From Unio delphinus (Eukaryota; Mollusca; Bivalvia; Unionida; Unionidae): a stretch of 64,000 nt of DNA. Position numbers and translations under genes: made by a program. Under the pieces are notes generated by a model. That model searched no databases. It was not told the DNA's origin and was given only the letters and a program-made list of their open reading frames with translations. Location: positions 15,639,501 through 15,703,500 of the forward strand of contig JAQISU010000155.1 of the NCBI GenBank assembly GCA_029339505.1, written 5' to 3'. Shown one piece after another: positions 33,722 through 45,930 of the stretch. The first letter of the stretch is position 1; every line of letters starts with the position of its first letter.

Positions 33722-34974
33722 CAGCATGATCTCAATAACATCAACCAATCCTGAATTCAGTGTGAATTTCCCTACTCCGATTCCCGTGAAGGAGGTAGCG
33801 TTGGCAAAATTACGAGTATATCACAGCTGGCCTAATATTAGATCGGTAGCATTTGGCGGCCAACAACCGAATAATTCTTTGGTGTTTGAGAAAAGGAATC
33901 GCGAAGACGGAACTCCAGACTGGAACGTTGTTTCGATACCATTAGGGTCATACCAAATCAAACAAATCAATGCTGAATTACAACACAGAATAAAATCCAT
34001 TACTGGAACACCAGAATCGAAAATCGCTATAACGGTTCACGAGCCAACATTATTATCTGCGATCGAGATAAACTCGCCCAGTTATGTCGTAGATATCTAT
34101 CAGAGTTCAATAAAAACAATACTGGGGTGGCCTGAAAATCCACCTCGACAGGAACTAGTTAATCCTGATCCACAAAAATCCGATTATATTACCGACAGTA
34201 TAAAACCCGATAATCCAGTAAAAAGTTATAACAAATACACCAAGCTGCATTTTTTCACTGGAATGATAGAAGATTGCGTTAATAGAAGATACAACACAAC
34301 TCGACAAGATAAAATCACTGAAAATTTCATAGCGATGAATAATGATTTTTCACTGTTGTTAATATCTCTAAAATCCGGTACTCTCACCCGAGATGAATTT
34401 ATTAGCGTCGTAGAAACATGTAACAAAATCATCAATGACATGGAAACATTTCATCTGCAAATTATTAAATTGGTATTATTTGACACTAATCCTAAAACAA
34501 GAACAGGGTTTGCGACATCATATAATATACGCGTAGAAGATATTTCCACATTCAAGCTACACGGATATAATATCTCAGAACAACAAAAATCTCTCAATGA
34601 TGCCATCGATGAAGGTTTAAAAAAAAACAATTCTCAAATATAATAATGACCCAGATAGTGGTGGTAGGCATATCGCTCCGTTCAAAGTAAATATATCCTC
34701 GGTGATTGCATTGAATTTAGTATGTGATCTTATCGAAGGAAGCTATAAAATAAATCTCGAGCGATGAAATCAAACTCAACAAGGATATATTTTATATTCA
34801 TTTGCACTAATCGCTCCTCTAGGATTTCTAATAATCGAGGATTCAACTAATTCAGTATATATGCGATGTCATAATTCATTAACGAGAATTAATTTTAAAC
34901 TCACTGATCAGTCCAATAATTTAATTGATTTACGAGGTGAGGTTTTACAAATTAGTCTGTTTGTGAAATCGTAG
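33722..34974 (+). pseudogene. Penton/fibre-like structural protein, copy A, partly open
   Basis: Homologue of the 457-residue protein at 50065-51438. Open through TSMISITSTNPEFSVNFPTP, LRVYHSWPNIRS, SIPLGSYQIKQINAELQHRI and YVVDIYQSSIKTILGWPE to 34643. A frame break follows in an A-run where copy B continues. The last part (APFKVNISSVIALNLVCDLI, then LRISLFVKS-like end) is readable in another frame with one stop near 34767. It ends at TAG 34972. Confidence 0.88.
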
Positions 34975-34980
34975 CGATTT
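34966..34980 (+). terminator. Stem-loop with the stop codon as its loop (A)
   Basis: AAATCG-TAG-CGATTT: the loop is exactly the TAG stop of the penton/fibre-like gene. Copy B has AAATCC-TGAA-AGGATTT at the same point. The C-to-G and G-to-C changes keep the pairing. Confidence 0.75.
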
Positions 34981-35210
34981 TTATCGTAAATGACTTTCAT
35001 AATAAAAATTGCCAACAACATTGGCGTCTTTTTTTTTGCTAAATGGACCCTTACGAGGAAGCCTCGGTTTGCTGAATCAACTCTTCTATTAAGTATTCAC
35101 GAGGAGGAAGCCTTAGTTTGCTGAATCGACCCTTCTATTAAGTATTTACGAGGAGGAAGCCTCGTAGACGCCTATAACGTTGGTCTGTCCACCCTCTCTG
35201 CTGCTTGTCG
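34975..35210 (+). repeat. Right end of copy A: 57-bp tandem repeat and terminal sequence
   Basis: Three imperfect units of about 57 bases at 35041-35165 share ACGAGGAGGAAGCCTCGT (itself a palindrome), TTTGCTGAATCGACCCTTCT and ATTAAGTAT. The element end at 35179-35210 (TTGGTCTGTCCACCCTCTCT then GCTGCTTGTCG) matches the reverse complement of 49840-49872 in copy B. Confidence 0.7.
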
Positions 35211-35269
35211 AAAATAAAGTTCCTGGGTCTTTGATACTAATTCATCACCTTACATACCCACCGGGCAAT

Positions 35270-38200
35270 TAGAATTACAATGGGATTCCAACTCAAGAAT
35301 CCGATAATGTATTTTAAGACAAAAAAGGACATATCAGATGCTTTCCGCAGTCTTCATGTTTGTCCCATGCAATACCATTGTTTTTAGCTTTCTTGTTGCA
35401 GAACGTGTACTGTTTTGACAAATGCTTACAAATGGGTTATAGTTCCAGTTGCCAGATAGCTGAGACCTTTTGTAATTCCCTTCAATGGATATCGAACACA
35501 ATCTATGTATCTATAACACACATAACACATATTTTGGACGATATTTTGCTACTAGATGCAACTTATGTCCAATGCCAGCATAAGCTCGATCGCTTTCTGA
35601 TTGTATTTGCCGACATCGGCGTTCCTATGGCTACGGATAAAACATTTGCCCGGTCAAAAGCCATGACGTACCTCGTATATGAATTGGATTCCGTGAGAAT
35701 GAAGGTTCGTCTTCTTACGGACAAACAAGAAAAATGTAATAAAATCATACATTTATATCGGGCTCAAAATAATATAATTCTTCAGGTGTTGCAATCCATC
35801 ATAGGTACTTTTAACTTTGCTTGTGCAGTAGTTTTGCCTAGATCAGCGATTCTTAGGCGACTCATCAACTTGACAATTGGCATCTCTAAATCAAATCACT
35901 ACATTGGACAAAATAAAAAGGTAAAAATGATCTAAGGCCTGGCAAAACCTTTTAACTGGTTTTAATGGTAGATGTTTATTCTTGCCTGACATTTGGATGA
36001 CATCCGACACGGTGGACACATATGTTTCTGCCTCAGTCGGATTCAGTGCCATCCTAGCCAGACACTATTTCTATAGCATTTTGGATTAGACATGAGTATA
36101 TGAAAATATAACGCTTGTTGACTTCTACCCCTTCGTTCTAGCAGTTGAGATCTGGGGAGAACACGTTTCCAATACGTGTATCTACTTCCAAACTGACAAT
36201 CAAGGCTCAGTTAAAATCATAAACAAGTACTCCACTAAGGACACAACAAATCATGTATTTCATTTGAACATTAGTGCTCTTATGCCTTTTGTTACGTTGT
36301 AAGGAAAATAACCCGATTGCAACATGTACATGCTACATCCTGAGGTTAATAATTTTGCGTAATAATGTACGAATGTCCGTTCTGCGAAAAATGAGGTGTC
36401 AAGCCAGTTATTTGAAATGGTCATATGAACTCATGGCTGGCGCCTTATTTTGGCCAAGCTAGTTACATAACATATCCATAATATTGTTCACAGGTAAGTG
36501 ATGAAATAATGTGTTCGGATAAAAGGAACATCAAGTGGAGATCGTACATCGACCCTTGACAGAATGACGGGGATCGGACATTGTCTGCTAATTATGTTAA
36601 TCAGGGGTGAATCAACATACACCCGGAGATGAGCAACGCGTGGCCACCACTAGAATGGCAAACTTGAGTCTATTATCTTGAGAACTAAACGTTAGTAGTC
36701 GTTGACCCATCTTGCGAGAATTATAAAGCAGCATAAGCTGCTCCGACGTCATTCAAAATTTGCAGGAAACTTGTTATTCTGGGAATTACAAAGGATCCTC
36801 AGAACAAGGTCAGTGACTATTTCCTCAATTGTATCTGTACTTTAATTATGTGCAGTATGTATAATTCATTACTAGAATCGATTAGTACGTAGAATTACCA
36901 TTTTTAGGGTTTAATTCATTTGTAGTGTTTGATCGACATGCGTATTTTGAGATATTATCAATATTTATGTAAAGAATTAATATTGTAATTCGCTATTTGG
37001 TTCATTCGTAGTATCTTAGTTCATTTTTTCATGTGGTATTCTAGATTTGCAAATGTTGAATTGAATTATAACTTTGTATAATGGTTGCAGTGTTATTTGG
37101 CCATTTTTGTATACTTTGTAGGAGTATCATGTGTAGGGATATATCAGCGCATGGATATGTGGGCATCTGTGTATACTTTGAAGAAGTTCAATATACATAA
37201 ATGCTTCTGCTTATGTGATAATGTTCTGTGTAATACGATTGGGAATCTATATATTCTGTGTACACCTTATCAGAGAGAATGTGTATTTCGATGTGCACGA
37301 ATGAGTGACCAAAGAAAGTAATGGCTTATCTGATGATACTGTTGTTTAGTGTGAGTCTAGAAAGCTAGAGGGATATGCTATGCTAATGTCTTTTTGTGTT
37401 CGTCCTGGAAGCGTACCTAGTGCAGTTGGTGCCGAGTCAATGGGAGATAAAGAAATGGAAGAACGGAGGCAGGAGATAGACGGACTGGAGGAAAATCTAA
37501 CACACTCAGTCAGATGATGGAATAGGCCGTCACTTGGTCGAGTGAAAGATGAGTGATAGGGTTTTAAATTTGAAGTTTATTTGAGAAATGATTATCTGTT
37601 TTTGAATATCAAATTGTTGTTTCTCTTAATTTCACATTTTGTGTATTCGTTCATTTCACTGTCGGCATCGCTTACTGGGGGCTCGGAGCTTTGCATCTTT
37701 CTATCACTACTTCAATTTCTGACAAAACGAGCCGGAGTGGGTTTTTTGTAATAATTTAAAATAATATTCAGAGCACCCACCACAACCTAAATAACGGGAC
37801 ACTTCTACATCTTAAATTAAATACCTTATTGCGAGTAAAACATATACCTGGTTTACGTAACAGATCCAATAGGTTTCGAGTTTCCACGCCATAACACCTT
37901 ATGCTGACTTTCACCCGCATCACATTGCGTTTTTTCCAACCTTGCCCAGCTAGAGAGTACACTCGACCATTTGCTCAAAATGATCCTACACCCAACTACA
38001 CAAACCACATATAAACGGTCTTGGACGCTATACCAAGAGTTCACATCAAACACTTTGACCGAGTTCTCTCTCGCAGTTTCAATAACTAACTAATAACTAT
38101 AACTATACTGCATCTTGTATAGCCAAATTTGTTTCTGCAGCTCACAAGCTTAACGGTTTAGCGGACCCTCTTTGTCTTTCCTGTTACAAAACATTCAACC

Positions 38201-38830
38201 ATTCACAAAGTAAATCTCAGGCTGATGGTTTGCCAGTTGACAAAGTTGCGCTGGATATGCTTACAGGTTCTATGATGGATACCATTTCAGACCATTACAG
38301 ACATTACATGTATTCGTTCATGTTTACATTGGCTTTCCATGTCATTATCAGAATAGGAGACAACTGTGCAAACGACTGCACATCTGAATGATAATTTGTT
38401 ACAATTCTGAAGTCACCTTTTCCCACAAGAGTGTTGCAATCACTGTTTGACACTACATACAGGTCTCGGGACAACCATATGTATTGCATGTTGCTGCCGA
38501 ACAAAATCATGCTACTTGTCTAATAATGCATTTACAAGCATACCTAACTCTCCTGGGTAATACTCCAGGGCCGCTCTTTAGGAACCAAAATGGGCAACCA
38601 GTTTCCAGAGTAGAATTAAGTACAAAACGTAGAATAGAGCTTTGCATTTGTGGCTTTAACTGTATTTTAAGCCCCTTAGTTTCATAATTGGGGCCGCCAC
38701 TCAGGCGGTCAGACACGGTTTCAGTGTCAACCACAAAAAGGGACGTAGATGATTACTTCGATCCAGGAAAACGAATATAAACTATGCAGATCATTTTACG
38801 GTCCGATCCAATAGCCCTACCTAGTTTACA
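35270..38830 (+). mobile_element. DIRS/Ngaro-like tyrosine-recombinase retrotransposon relic
   Basis: Begins with a reverse transcriptase fragment: DISDAFRSLHV near 35330, MGYSSSCQIAETF, and the catalytic-type HILDDILLL (35544), then KTFARSKAMTYLVYELDS. An RNase H part follows (35940-36280: DTYVSASVGFSAILARHYFY, TDNQGSVKIINK). After about 1.8 kb of unreadable sequence a tyrosine recombinase appears at 38104-38800: HKLNGLADPLCL, FTLAFHVIIRIGDN, LQAYLTLLGNTPGPLFRNQN and FIIGAATQAVRHGFS. RT-RH followed by a tyrosine recombinase is the DIRS-order arrangement. All parts carry stops. It starts directly beside the end of copy A. Confidence 0.85.
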
Positions 38831-40199
38831 TTAGGAGGGAAGGTGGATGTTTGTTTGCTCTTGCCTATAGCAGGGCCAACGCTACAAGTGGGGCTTGAAA
38901 AGATGTTGTCTGGATATACTAAATTTCAAGAGAGGGTTAACTAGAAAGTAAATAGTTATGAAGTCACGGATATTCAGTCGCAGAACCAAATATATTATTA
39001 TGTTAGGCCTAGAGGGAGTACTGTCACGCCCTGTTTAGTTTGGTTTGTCATCTGTTCTCCTGTTATCTACGATATTAAATTGTTTGGTTTATTTGATCTG
39101 CGGACGGTTATGCCACTATTGCTTTTATTTTTTTCTTTATTTCATAATCTTAATTAACTGTATATCGCATGCATTAATGAACTTATCTAAATCGTTTCTG
39201 ACAATATAAAGGCAACAACTTGCTTATAGCGAATATCTTGCATATACTGTAATATGAAACATTACCTAACTTTCATGTAAAGTCTATGTTGAAGGAAACG
39301 ACATTTGACTCTAACGATTTAAAATCTGCAATCCTGCTTTTAAAATTTAATTCATTAAATAGACTCATAAAACGTTGTTATATCTCAACTTATACCTCAT
39401 CTGAAATGGAATAGTCTTCATAGCAATGAACACTTAGCGTATCGCTATCCCCATAGTACTAAAGCTGCCCTTCTGAGAGTATTTACGCTGTAGTTCGTGG
39501 CTGCGACTCACCAAATACGATGCTATCACTCAAATATGCACAATCTAGCTGCGAAATTGAAGCTGGTGCTACCATCCAAAGTGATGAGAGGAGCATTTCC
39601 GATGTTAAGTGCTGGATGTCATGAAACAAGCTGTATCTGCCTGATCATAAATTGAAACCATTTTTAACACTACTAAAAGACATTCTCATTCACATCCTTT
39701 ACCTCACACCACAGGGCCTGGTTACAACGCAAATTATGAATCCATCCATGAATCAGGGTTACAGGTTAGACCTTGATTCGTGGACGGATACTCATAATTT
39801 GCTTTGTAACGAGCTCATGTGCCTCACACAATACGTGTCCACAATTCAACATTGGATTTTCTCATTCAGTACGAAACGTAATGTATCATTATTGTTATTG
39901 GGCTCTCATTACGCCAACATGGAATGAAAAAGCTGCAAGGCTGTATATCTGGAGCTGAGACGCATCAGCTTCATTTCCAAGTTTCTTTCAGCTGATGTCA
40001 TTAAAACGCGTGTGATTTTTTTTCTTTCATTCAAGAATTGGCTATTGTAATTCACTTCTGTCTGGTTTGCCTCACTATCACGAAGTTCACAACGGTTGCT
40101 CAATTTTCCTTTGAGTATGAAGTAGGAAGAACTGAGCACACTATACCTTTACAAGCTGCTTGTTCTATCCAGAATAAAAATCGAAATATTTCACTATGC
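38831..40199. other. No supported feature
   Basis: Unique-looking sequence. An open frame at 39652-39927 has no recognisable domain. Parts near 39430-39700 could be retroelement remains, but I cannot show it. Confidence 0.35.
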
Positions 40200-40600
40200 T
40201 AGGTATCGTTGTTGACTGGCTCCAGTTTGATATACCTATCGGACCTAACTCATATGTGCAATCGATCTAGAAACGTAAACTCCTCTTCCGACACTCGCAG
40301 TCTCATTGTTCCGACTGTTCAAACGAAATCATACGGACATTGCTCATGTGCTTACCCAGTTTCTATAGACACCAGACACAAAACCACTTTGGTCTTATTC
40401 AATACTGCTCTAAAAACTCATTTATTCCGATTACAACAGCAATCTTAAAGATAAAATACTGTTTCCTTCCTTAATTATTGTCAGCATGCATTTCTTGTAT
40501 AAATTAATATTATTTGTTTTTAGAAATCTTGTCGTTGTATATGTGTTATATAATATTGTAAAGCGCTTAGAGTTCATTATTAGTATTATTATCTACACTT
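40200..40600 (+). mobile_element. 3' end of an L2/CR1-like LINE
   Basis: The coding end (40209-40448) carries the layout typical of the RT C-terminus of this group: RSLIVPTVQTKSYG, then a degenerate sFs-P-WN region, then LVLFNTALKTHLF. The 3' UTR has TATTGTAAAGCGCTTAGAG followed by an ATT-rich tail (40556-40590), shared with 830-940. The rest of the LINE is absent, as usual for 5'-truncated copies. Confidence 0.7.
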
Positions 40601-41308
40601 CACAGGTACAAGGTTTATCGCTTCGACCAGGAAGAGTGAAAACTGGTTTACTGGTGTATCGCTTGAAGCTTATCGACAGCTCTTTAGTTTGCATGTTTAA
40701 ACTGATATAGAAACGCACGCACTCTGCCGCTTCGAGTACAACTACAGCTACCTGTTATATACAACTATTAACCAGATACTCGAAATAATCGATCTTAATA
40801 GTTTAAAAGTGTATTGTTTACAGGAGGTTTTCTTAAACAAAACTCATATAGTTCGTAGTTTAGACAAAAGTTGAAGTTTAGCACAAACTCTCAGTTGCCT
40901 ATTGATGGTTGAACACTTCAGCCGAATCAGGATATCAATACAATCTCGGATTATATTTCAAGAGTTTTCACAAGGATGATTCGCATCTTGATATTGACGG
41001 TACAGTATTGTCCACATTCATTCAGTTTTACATGTGTATTCATACAAAATTGAGCACGAAAAAGCCTTGACTTGTTACGAAACGTAGCTGTTCATCAAAA
41101 TACGGTCATCATTTTGAAATTCAATATGCACACGCATTCAAACGTTTTTATCTAGTCAACAATTCGGACAAACTCTATTGTCTGAGTCACATCTATATAT
41201 TATGAAAACATCAAATGAACTTTTTCTGTTGTGTAAGATTTTTTGTATTGATTAATCTTTAATATTTGATTGAATTGAAAATGGATCTATAAATGGAACG
41301 AGACCGTA

Positions 41309-41352
<44 letters not shown>

Positions 41353-41651
41353 TCTATGGTCACAAACTAAGTAATAGCAGAAGCAAAACCAACACTTTTT
41401 GTAAAACGTAACTACCATTTTAAATATAAAAGTCACAAATGATAATAGTACAGGAATTTACAGTGTTTTGATTCAAGTCAATGCAAGTTCTAAGTAAATT
41501 AAAAGTTCCTTAAAAATCTGAAACCCGGAAATGTTTCAGTCCTGCAGGTTTCCGTTGACTTCGTTATATTTTTGTAAACCCGGAAATATTCTAGTCCTAT
41601 AAGAACCGTGACCTCGTAGAGATGGCGTTGTCCAGAGTTCCTTCAATTAAT
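40601..41651. other. No gene seen; (CA)n at 41312-41349
   Basis: Contains a CA dinucleotide run and two copies of AAACCCGGAAATRTT (41521 and 41576). Nothing else recognised. Confidence 0.5.
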
Positions 41652-41946
41652 TTATCGCAATGCCACAATACAATTATAGTCCAATAAAGCACTTTCCAGT
41701 TCCAAAGAACACTCGAATAATTTCTCATAAATCATCAAACACGTCGGCAAACTTAGCACAGGAACCAACGAAGTGCGAATAACTTCAAATTCGGATTGAA
41801 TCAGACTATATTCAGCAATAGGTCCCACGTGATAGAATACACTACTCAGTTTACATCCACGCTGCATATTCATGTGACCCAGTCCAACCAACTGGAAATT
41901 ACTGAATGTGTTCCAGAAACTTCCAAAGCCCATCAGCTAATGAGAA
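41652..41946 (-). CDS. Possible coding exon, unknown protein
   Basis: On the minus strand an acceptor-like TTAATTTCTCATTAG is followed by an open segment of about 95 codons beginning LMGFGSFWNTFSNFQLVGLG. It continues with KLSSVFYHVGPIAEYSLIQS and LFECSLELESALLDYNC to a stop at 41652. Amino-acid composition is protein-like and not repeat-derived, but I recognise no domain. The stop could be the real end of a terminal exon. No second exon was identified nearby. Confidence 0.3.
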
Positions 41947-42145
41947 ATTAAGCCATTAGGTTTTTTTTAATAAGACTATTATTAACAATTTTATCAACAC
42001 AAACATCGGCATCTATTTAAAGATCCTGTGTAGTTTATGTACTAAACAGAATCATTTCACGTACACTAATTTATAAATTGGCTACTGTATACATATGTTT
42101 CATTGAAACTTGTATCTAAAAGAACTGGTGCATTGTTTGAGTATC

Positions 42146-42204
<59 letters not shown>

Positions 42205-42712
42205 GATACAAATATAAACATTCACCGTCTTATAAATGAAATGAATAAAATAATGGTAGAAAAATCCAAATCTTCTATCACTCTCATGCATAAGGCAGCA
42301 AATAAGGAGATATGAGAGAGAATAATAAAACTGAGCTTGCGCCATGTAACCAACAAGAACATGAAATTTCGTAACTATTAAGTATACATGCTTCATGTGG
42401 TTTGAACACAGTGTTGTGAACACCAGTGCTACATGGTTGTAATAGCTTGTTAAGAGATAAACGGTACATTTACTGATTTAGAGGAATACACGGAAATATT
42501 GATTTGTATTATTGTTTTCTTCCTATTTTATTAAGCCTATCAATTTGGGACAAACATACATGATCTATTTAATATAAAAATGTCAGAGGGCCTCTCTGCC
42601 TTCTCCATCCTTTGGTTCAAACAGTGTCAGCAGATAGATCGACGAATAAAGAAATGTAGGGATGGCCAATAAATTAATATATTTACAGCAAGTCTACAAT
42701 ACCCCATCACCA

Positions 42713-42784
<72 letters not shown>

Positions 42785-44165
42785 CAATCATAGCAAAATC
42801 CGCGTAAACATGAGCGGCAGATTCTTGCTTGGGTGATGAGACGATGTATCGATCTGCACCGATGTATGATGTCAATTTTAGACGCACGAAAACAACAGAA
42901 ATGTGAAACTTAGAAATGGCGAATATATGCAATTTTATGGTCGGTATCTATGTTAATTATATCATATTGATAACTTAGATGAACTGTAAATATATTTAAA
43001 TGTTTGAATTACGTCTTGGTGGTTCGTGATTTCAGTTAGTTCATATTTCTCAAGCTTTGAATATGTTAGCCGGTATGTCAATGGCTACGCTCACAATGCT
43101 CTCGTAGTTCAATTTTCTTACCCTGTGAAAACCTTTAAATGGTTCTTACATCAGGTAACCTACATAATTAAACGAGAAGAATGTATCTAAAATTACATGA
43201 CTGTTTTCATATAAATATCAAAACCTATGCGATACTTTTTGGGGCAAACGCGTTTTTTTTTGTTGTTGTTGTACATAGCGCTATATATAACATCATATGC
43301 AGTATTAATACAGAAGACATAGTTATGTGTATATCATTCCCTGCATAAGGTTTCATTAAACAGTGTAACTAAAGTGGCATGATGGCTTACACTAAGGCAA
43401 AGCAGAACAAGTTGATAAAAATGGGAATTACTGACACGAAAGCCATTAAACTACAAGCTGTCTTATTGATGTAACAGTGGGACATAGGGCAATATACTTA
43501 TCAGAAACGGCTAGCAAATTAGAAACAAATATACTGCTTGCGCGGTCTCGAGAATAACGGGGTCGCTAGAGAACCGAATAATTTCGTCCAGATAAGGAGT
43601 TGGTAGTACATGACTGGATAATGGATCATATATGACAATGTTGATATTATAGAACTGGTTTTTTGCTAGAAGATCTCAGGGTTATAGATATAGCAGAAAA
43701 CTATGTACTGGATAACCGGTTTTTGGAAAGCACATATTTGTTCTACAGAAGAATGTAGGCATAAACCGATCTTCCGAACTGACAGAACTTACGAGATAAA
43801 CATGTCATGCAAGACCACCACATCATGATATTTATTTATGTCTTCTGTACACTATAATATTCCAAATCAAATACTGCAAATATCCGGTCACAAATATATA
43901 ATATCGCAACTGATTTGGTTGACAATGAATCCATACTTATTTCGACTACGCCATTTACACGCTCGGTTACAGCTCGTCTGTTATCACTTGTCGGACATTG
44001 GTATTTCGCATCAACTTTAATCATATCGATCAACGATGAAAAGATCTTACCAAAGGTTTAAACAAATAATCTAGCAGCCAATACAGTCCACCCGAATAAT
44101 TGGACCAAACGAACACATCGTAAACTGCTTACCGACGATAGATCAATCAGACGAACACGGATGAG
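41947..44165. other. No gene seen; (AT)n 42149-42199, (TC)n 42715-42781
   Basis: AT and TC microsatellites in otherwise unique-looking AT-rich sequence. Open frames across the microsatellites are artefacts. A 65-codon minus-strand frame at 43836-44033 has no usable splice context. Confidence 0.5.
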
Positions 44166-44169
44166 TTAC

Positions 44170-44398
44170 CAGCGCACATCCATAAGTCTATTGTGGGCGC
44201 TAAAAATGCAAAACGAGACAAGAGAAAAAACAAACAGCACAGGAACCATGTATGCCATAATCACGATTGCCAGGGCAAGCATGGCCAATTTGTAAATCGA
44301 GCTGATATTTCCGAATGAGATCACAGTGTCAACAGCGTGATGATGTGAATTGCGATGGCGATAGTGCATATGTATAATATCTACACAAACACGAGGAA
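44170..44398 (-). CDS. Possible exon of a membrane protein
   Basis: On the minus strand, an acceptor-like TATACACCCCGATTAG precedes an open segment with a strongly hydrophobic stretch of about 30 residues (LAMLALAIVIMAYMVPVLFV continuing FSLVSFCIF). A donor-like CTG|GTAACT at 44169 or an in-frame stop at 44166 ends it. Together with the hydrophobic exon-like segment at 44771-44928 it suggests a multi-pass membrane protein. The phases of the two do not join directly, so another exon would lie between. Family unknown. Confidence 0.3.
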
Positions 44399-44770
44399 CT
44401 AATCGGGGTGTATAAGAAAATAACATTTATGCTGTAATATAAACTCGGTCATGAGTTTCAGAGACGGATCAAAAAAATAATGAAGCAAAGAATCCAAATT
44501 CGCAGTTTCTGTTCATTAACCGACACTTCATCTGAACGGTGCTTCGATGGCGGCCTGTTGACACCGGTGAATAATTATCCTGATCGTGCTGATTGTCATA
44601 TCGCACCCGGTATTATAGCATAAACAATTTCGATCAATCTAAAGTGCGATGCCATATCAGACAGCTTTGTGGTATCTTATGGACGTCAAGGCGACCAAAA
44701 GGGATACAATCTATACAGTCATTCTCAGAACGTGTCCCCAAGTGATCTTATAATGATCGTGCATACTAAC

Positions 44771-44928
44771 CTCCCGGTCTAACTGCAGGGAAAAAACAAT
44801 ACTTAGTGCTTTTGAGGTTGTCTCTGGGGGAACAGCAATGGCTTCGCAGGTGTATGCATATAAATGACCGACTGCTAGCCAACTGGATATGATCGCCATC
44901 AACATCATTAAAGATACAAACATTGGGA
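44771..44928 (-). CDS. Possible exon of a membrane protein
   Basis: On the minus strand, bounded by CCATCAACAG at the acceptor side and a good donor GGGAG|GTTAGTATG. It reads PMFVSLMMLMAIISSWLAVG and then LYAYTCEAIAVPPETTSKAL, with one likely transmembrane helix. No family recognised. Confidence 0.3.
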
Positions 44929-44968
44929 CTGTTGATGGTTTGGACGCAAAATAATTTTCTTTAGCATC

Positions 44969-45930
44969 GTGTTAACGCTTCTGTCAAAGATAAATTATGA
45001 AAACTATAACAATTGTTACATATCATCGATTGTGGAGCTTGTTCACGCGCTCGTTGATGGCGGTTCGGTGGTGACAGGTGTACCAACAACTGATGAAACG
45101 CATCCATACGATAATATAACCGCAGATCAAATTGAGGACAGTCTCTCCAGAATTAGAGAAGTAAGTGAAAAGGAGTATGCTGAAACGTTTATCTAATCCT
45201 GCATTTGACATGGACAATTCTGTCCACGATTATCAGTATTATTCCATGAAACAAATGTACCAAATGGCCCTGGACGAATAAGACTGCAGGTTCAAAACAA
45301 AACAGCTATTTCCTGCTTGCGAACACTTTTACTGAAGTTAAAGTAACACTCGTGAAAAAGACAGTGATACGTACGATGTTGCACAGCGAGGAGATTTTGT
45401 TGACAACATCATCATTGCGCTATTAAACAGCACCCGATACATGATCGATGGAAAAGAAATCAAGCGATGCATTTGCAACATCATCGTCGCCACAACGACG
45501 CTCAGACTGGCAATCTACAGCGACAATTATTCTCGTAGTTTAGGTAGGTCAATGAGGTTCTCCAAATAATCCGCTTGTAATGCTGATATTAAACTATATC
45601 ACAAAGTACAAACTCTTCAAAATACGGTAGCTGATCCACTGTTAAACGGAGTAATAACGCTACCAGAAGTTTTATTGTTACACTTTAAGATGTAATCCTT
45701 CGCTCAGCAATATATTGGCGTCACGTGTGTCATAAGCTGATGAAGAACGTTTATGCGTGATTCCAAAGTGCACATTATCGGGTTGTACAGAAGCGTTTAA
45801 AGTATATATTACTTCGAAAAGCTCCTTCTTATGAGGAGCAGTCATTGTTTTTTCTTCATGTTTGAACACGATGGGGCTAGCAGCGATGATTTTGGCCACA
45901 CGAAAATGGCCAAGGGCTTCGACTAACCCT
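44969..45930 (+). pseudogene. Copy C: old relic of the minor-capsid end and major capsid gene
   Basis: At 45085-45195 a reading DNITADQIEDSL resembles the end of the minor capsid-like protein of copy A (DNITANVIAGSDL). ATG 45177 then opens a capsid-like frame, LSNPAFDMDNSVHDYQYYS. Shifted frames follow: FVDNIIIALLNSTRYMIDGK, TTTLRLAIYSDNYSRSLGRS and a C-VIPKCTLSGC segment near 45750. These parallel the copy B capsid protein in order over roughly its first 250 residues. Many stops and frame changes. It is far more diverged than copy A, so it represents an older or different lineage. Confidence 0.8.

Larger units (their letters stand above)
21690..35210 (+). mobile_element. Copy A: decayed Polinton-like/adenovirus-like virus element
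   Basis: Contains, in order, integrase C-terminus (+), polymerase-helicase (-), Zn-ribbon protein (+), HNH/NUMOD endonuclease (+), a foldback, then the structural block (+) from the 118-aa protein homologue to the penton/fibre-like protein. Gene order and orientation mirror copy B exactly, but the element lies in the opposite orientation in the chromosome. Most genes carry stops and frameshifts. One small gene (29366-29845) is intact. The right end at about 35210 is shared with copy B's end at about 49841. The left end is cut inside the integrase gene. Confidence 0.9.

Noticed and set aside
45678..45899. Minus-strand 73-codon ORF
   Set aside because: Antisense to the copy C capsid relic, whose plus-strand readings align with the capsid protein.
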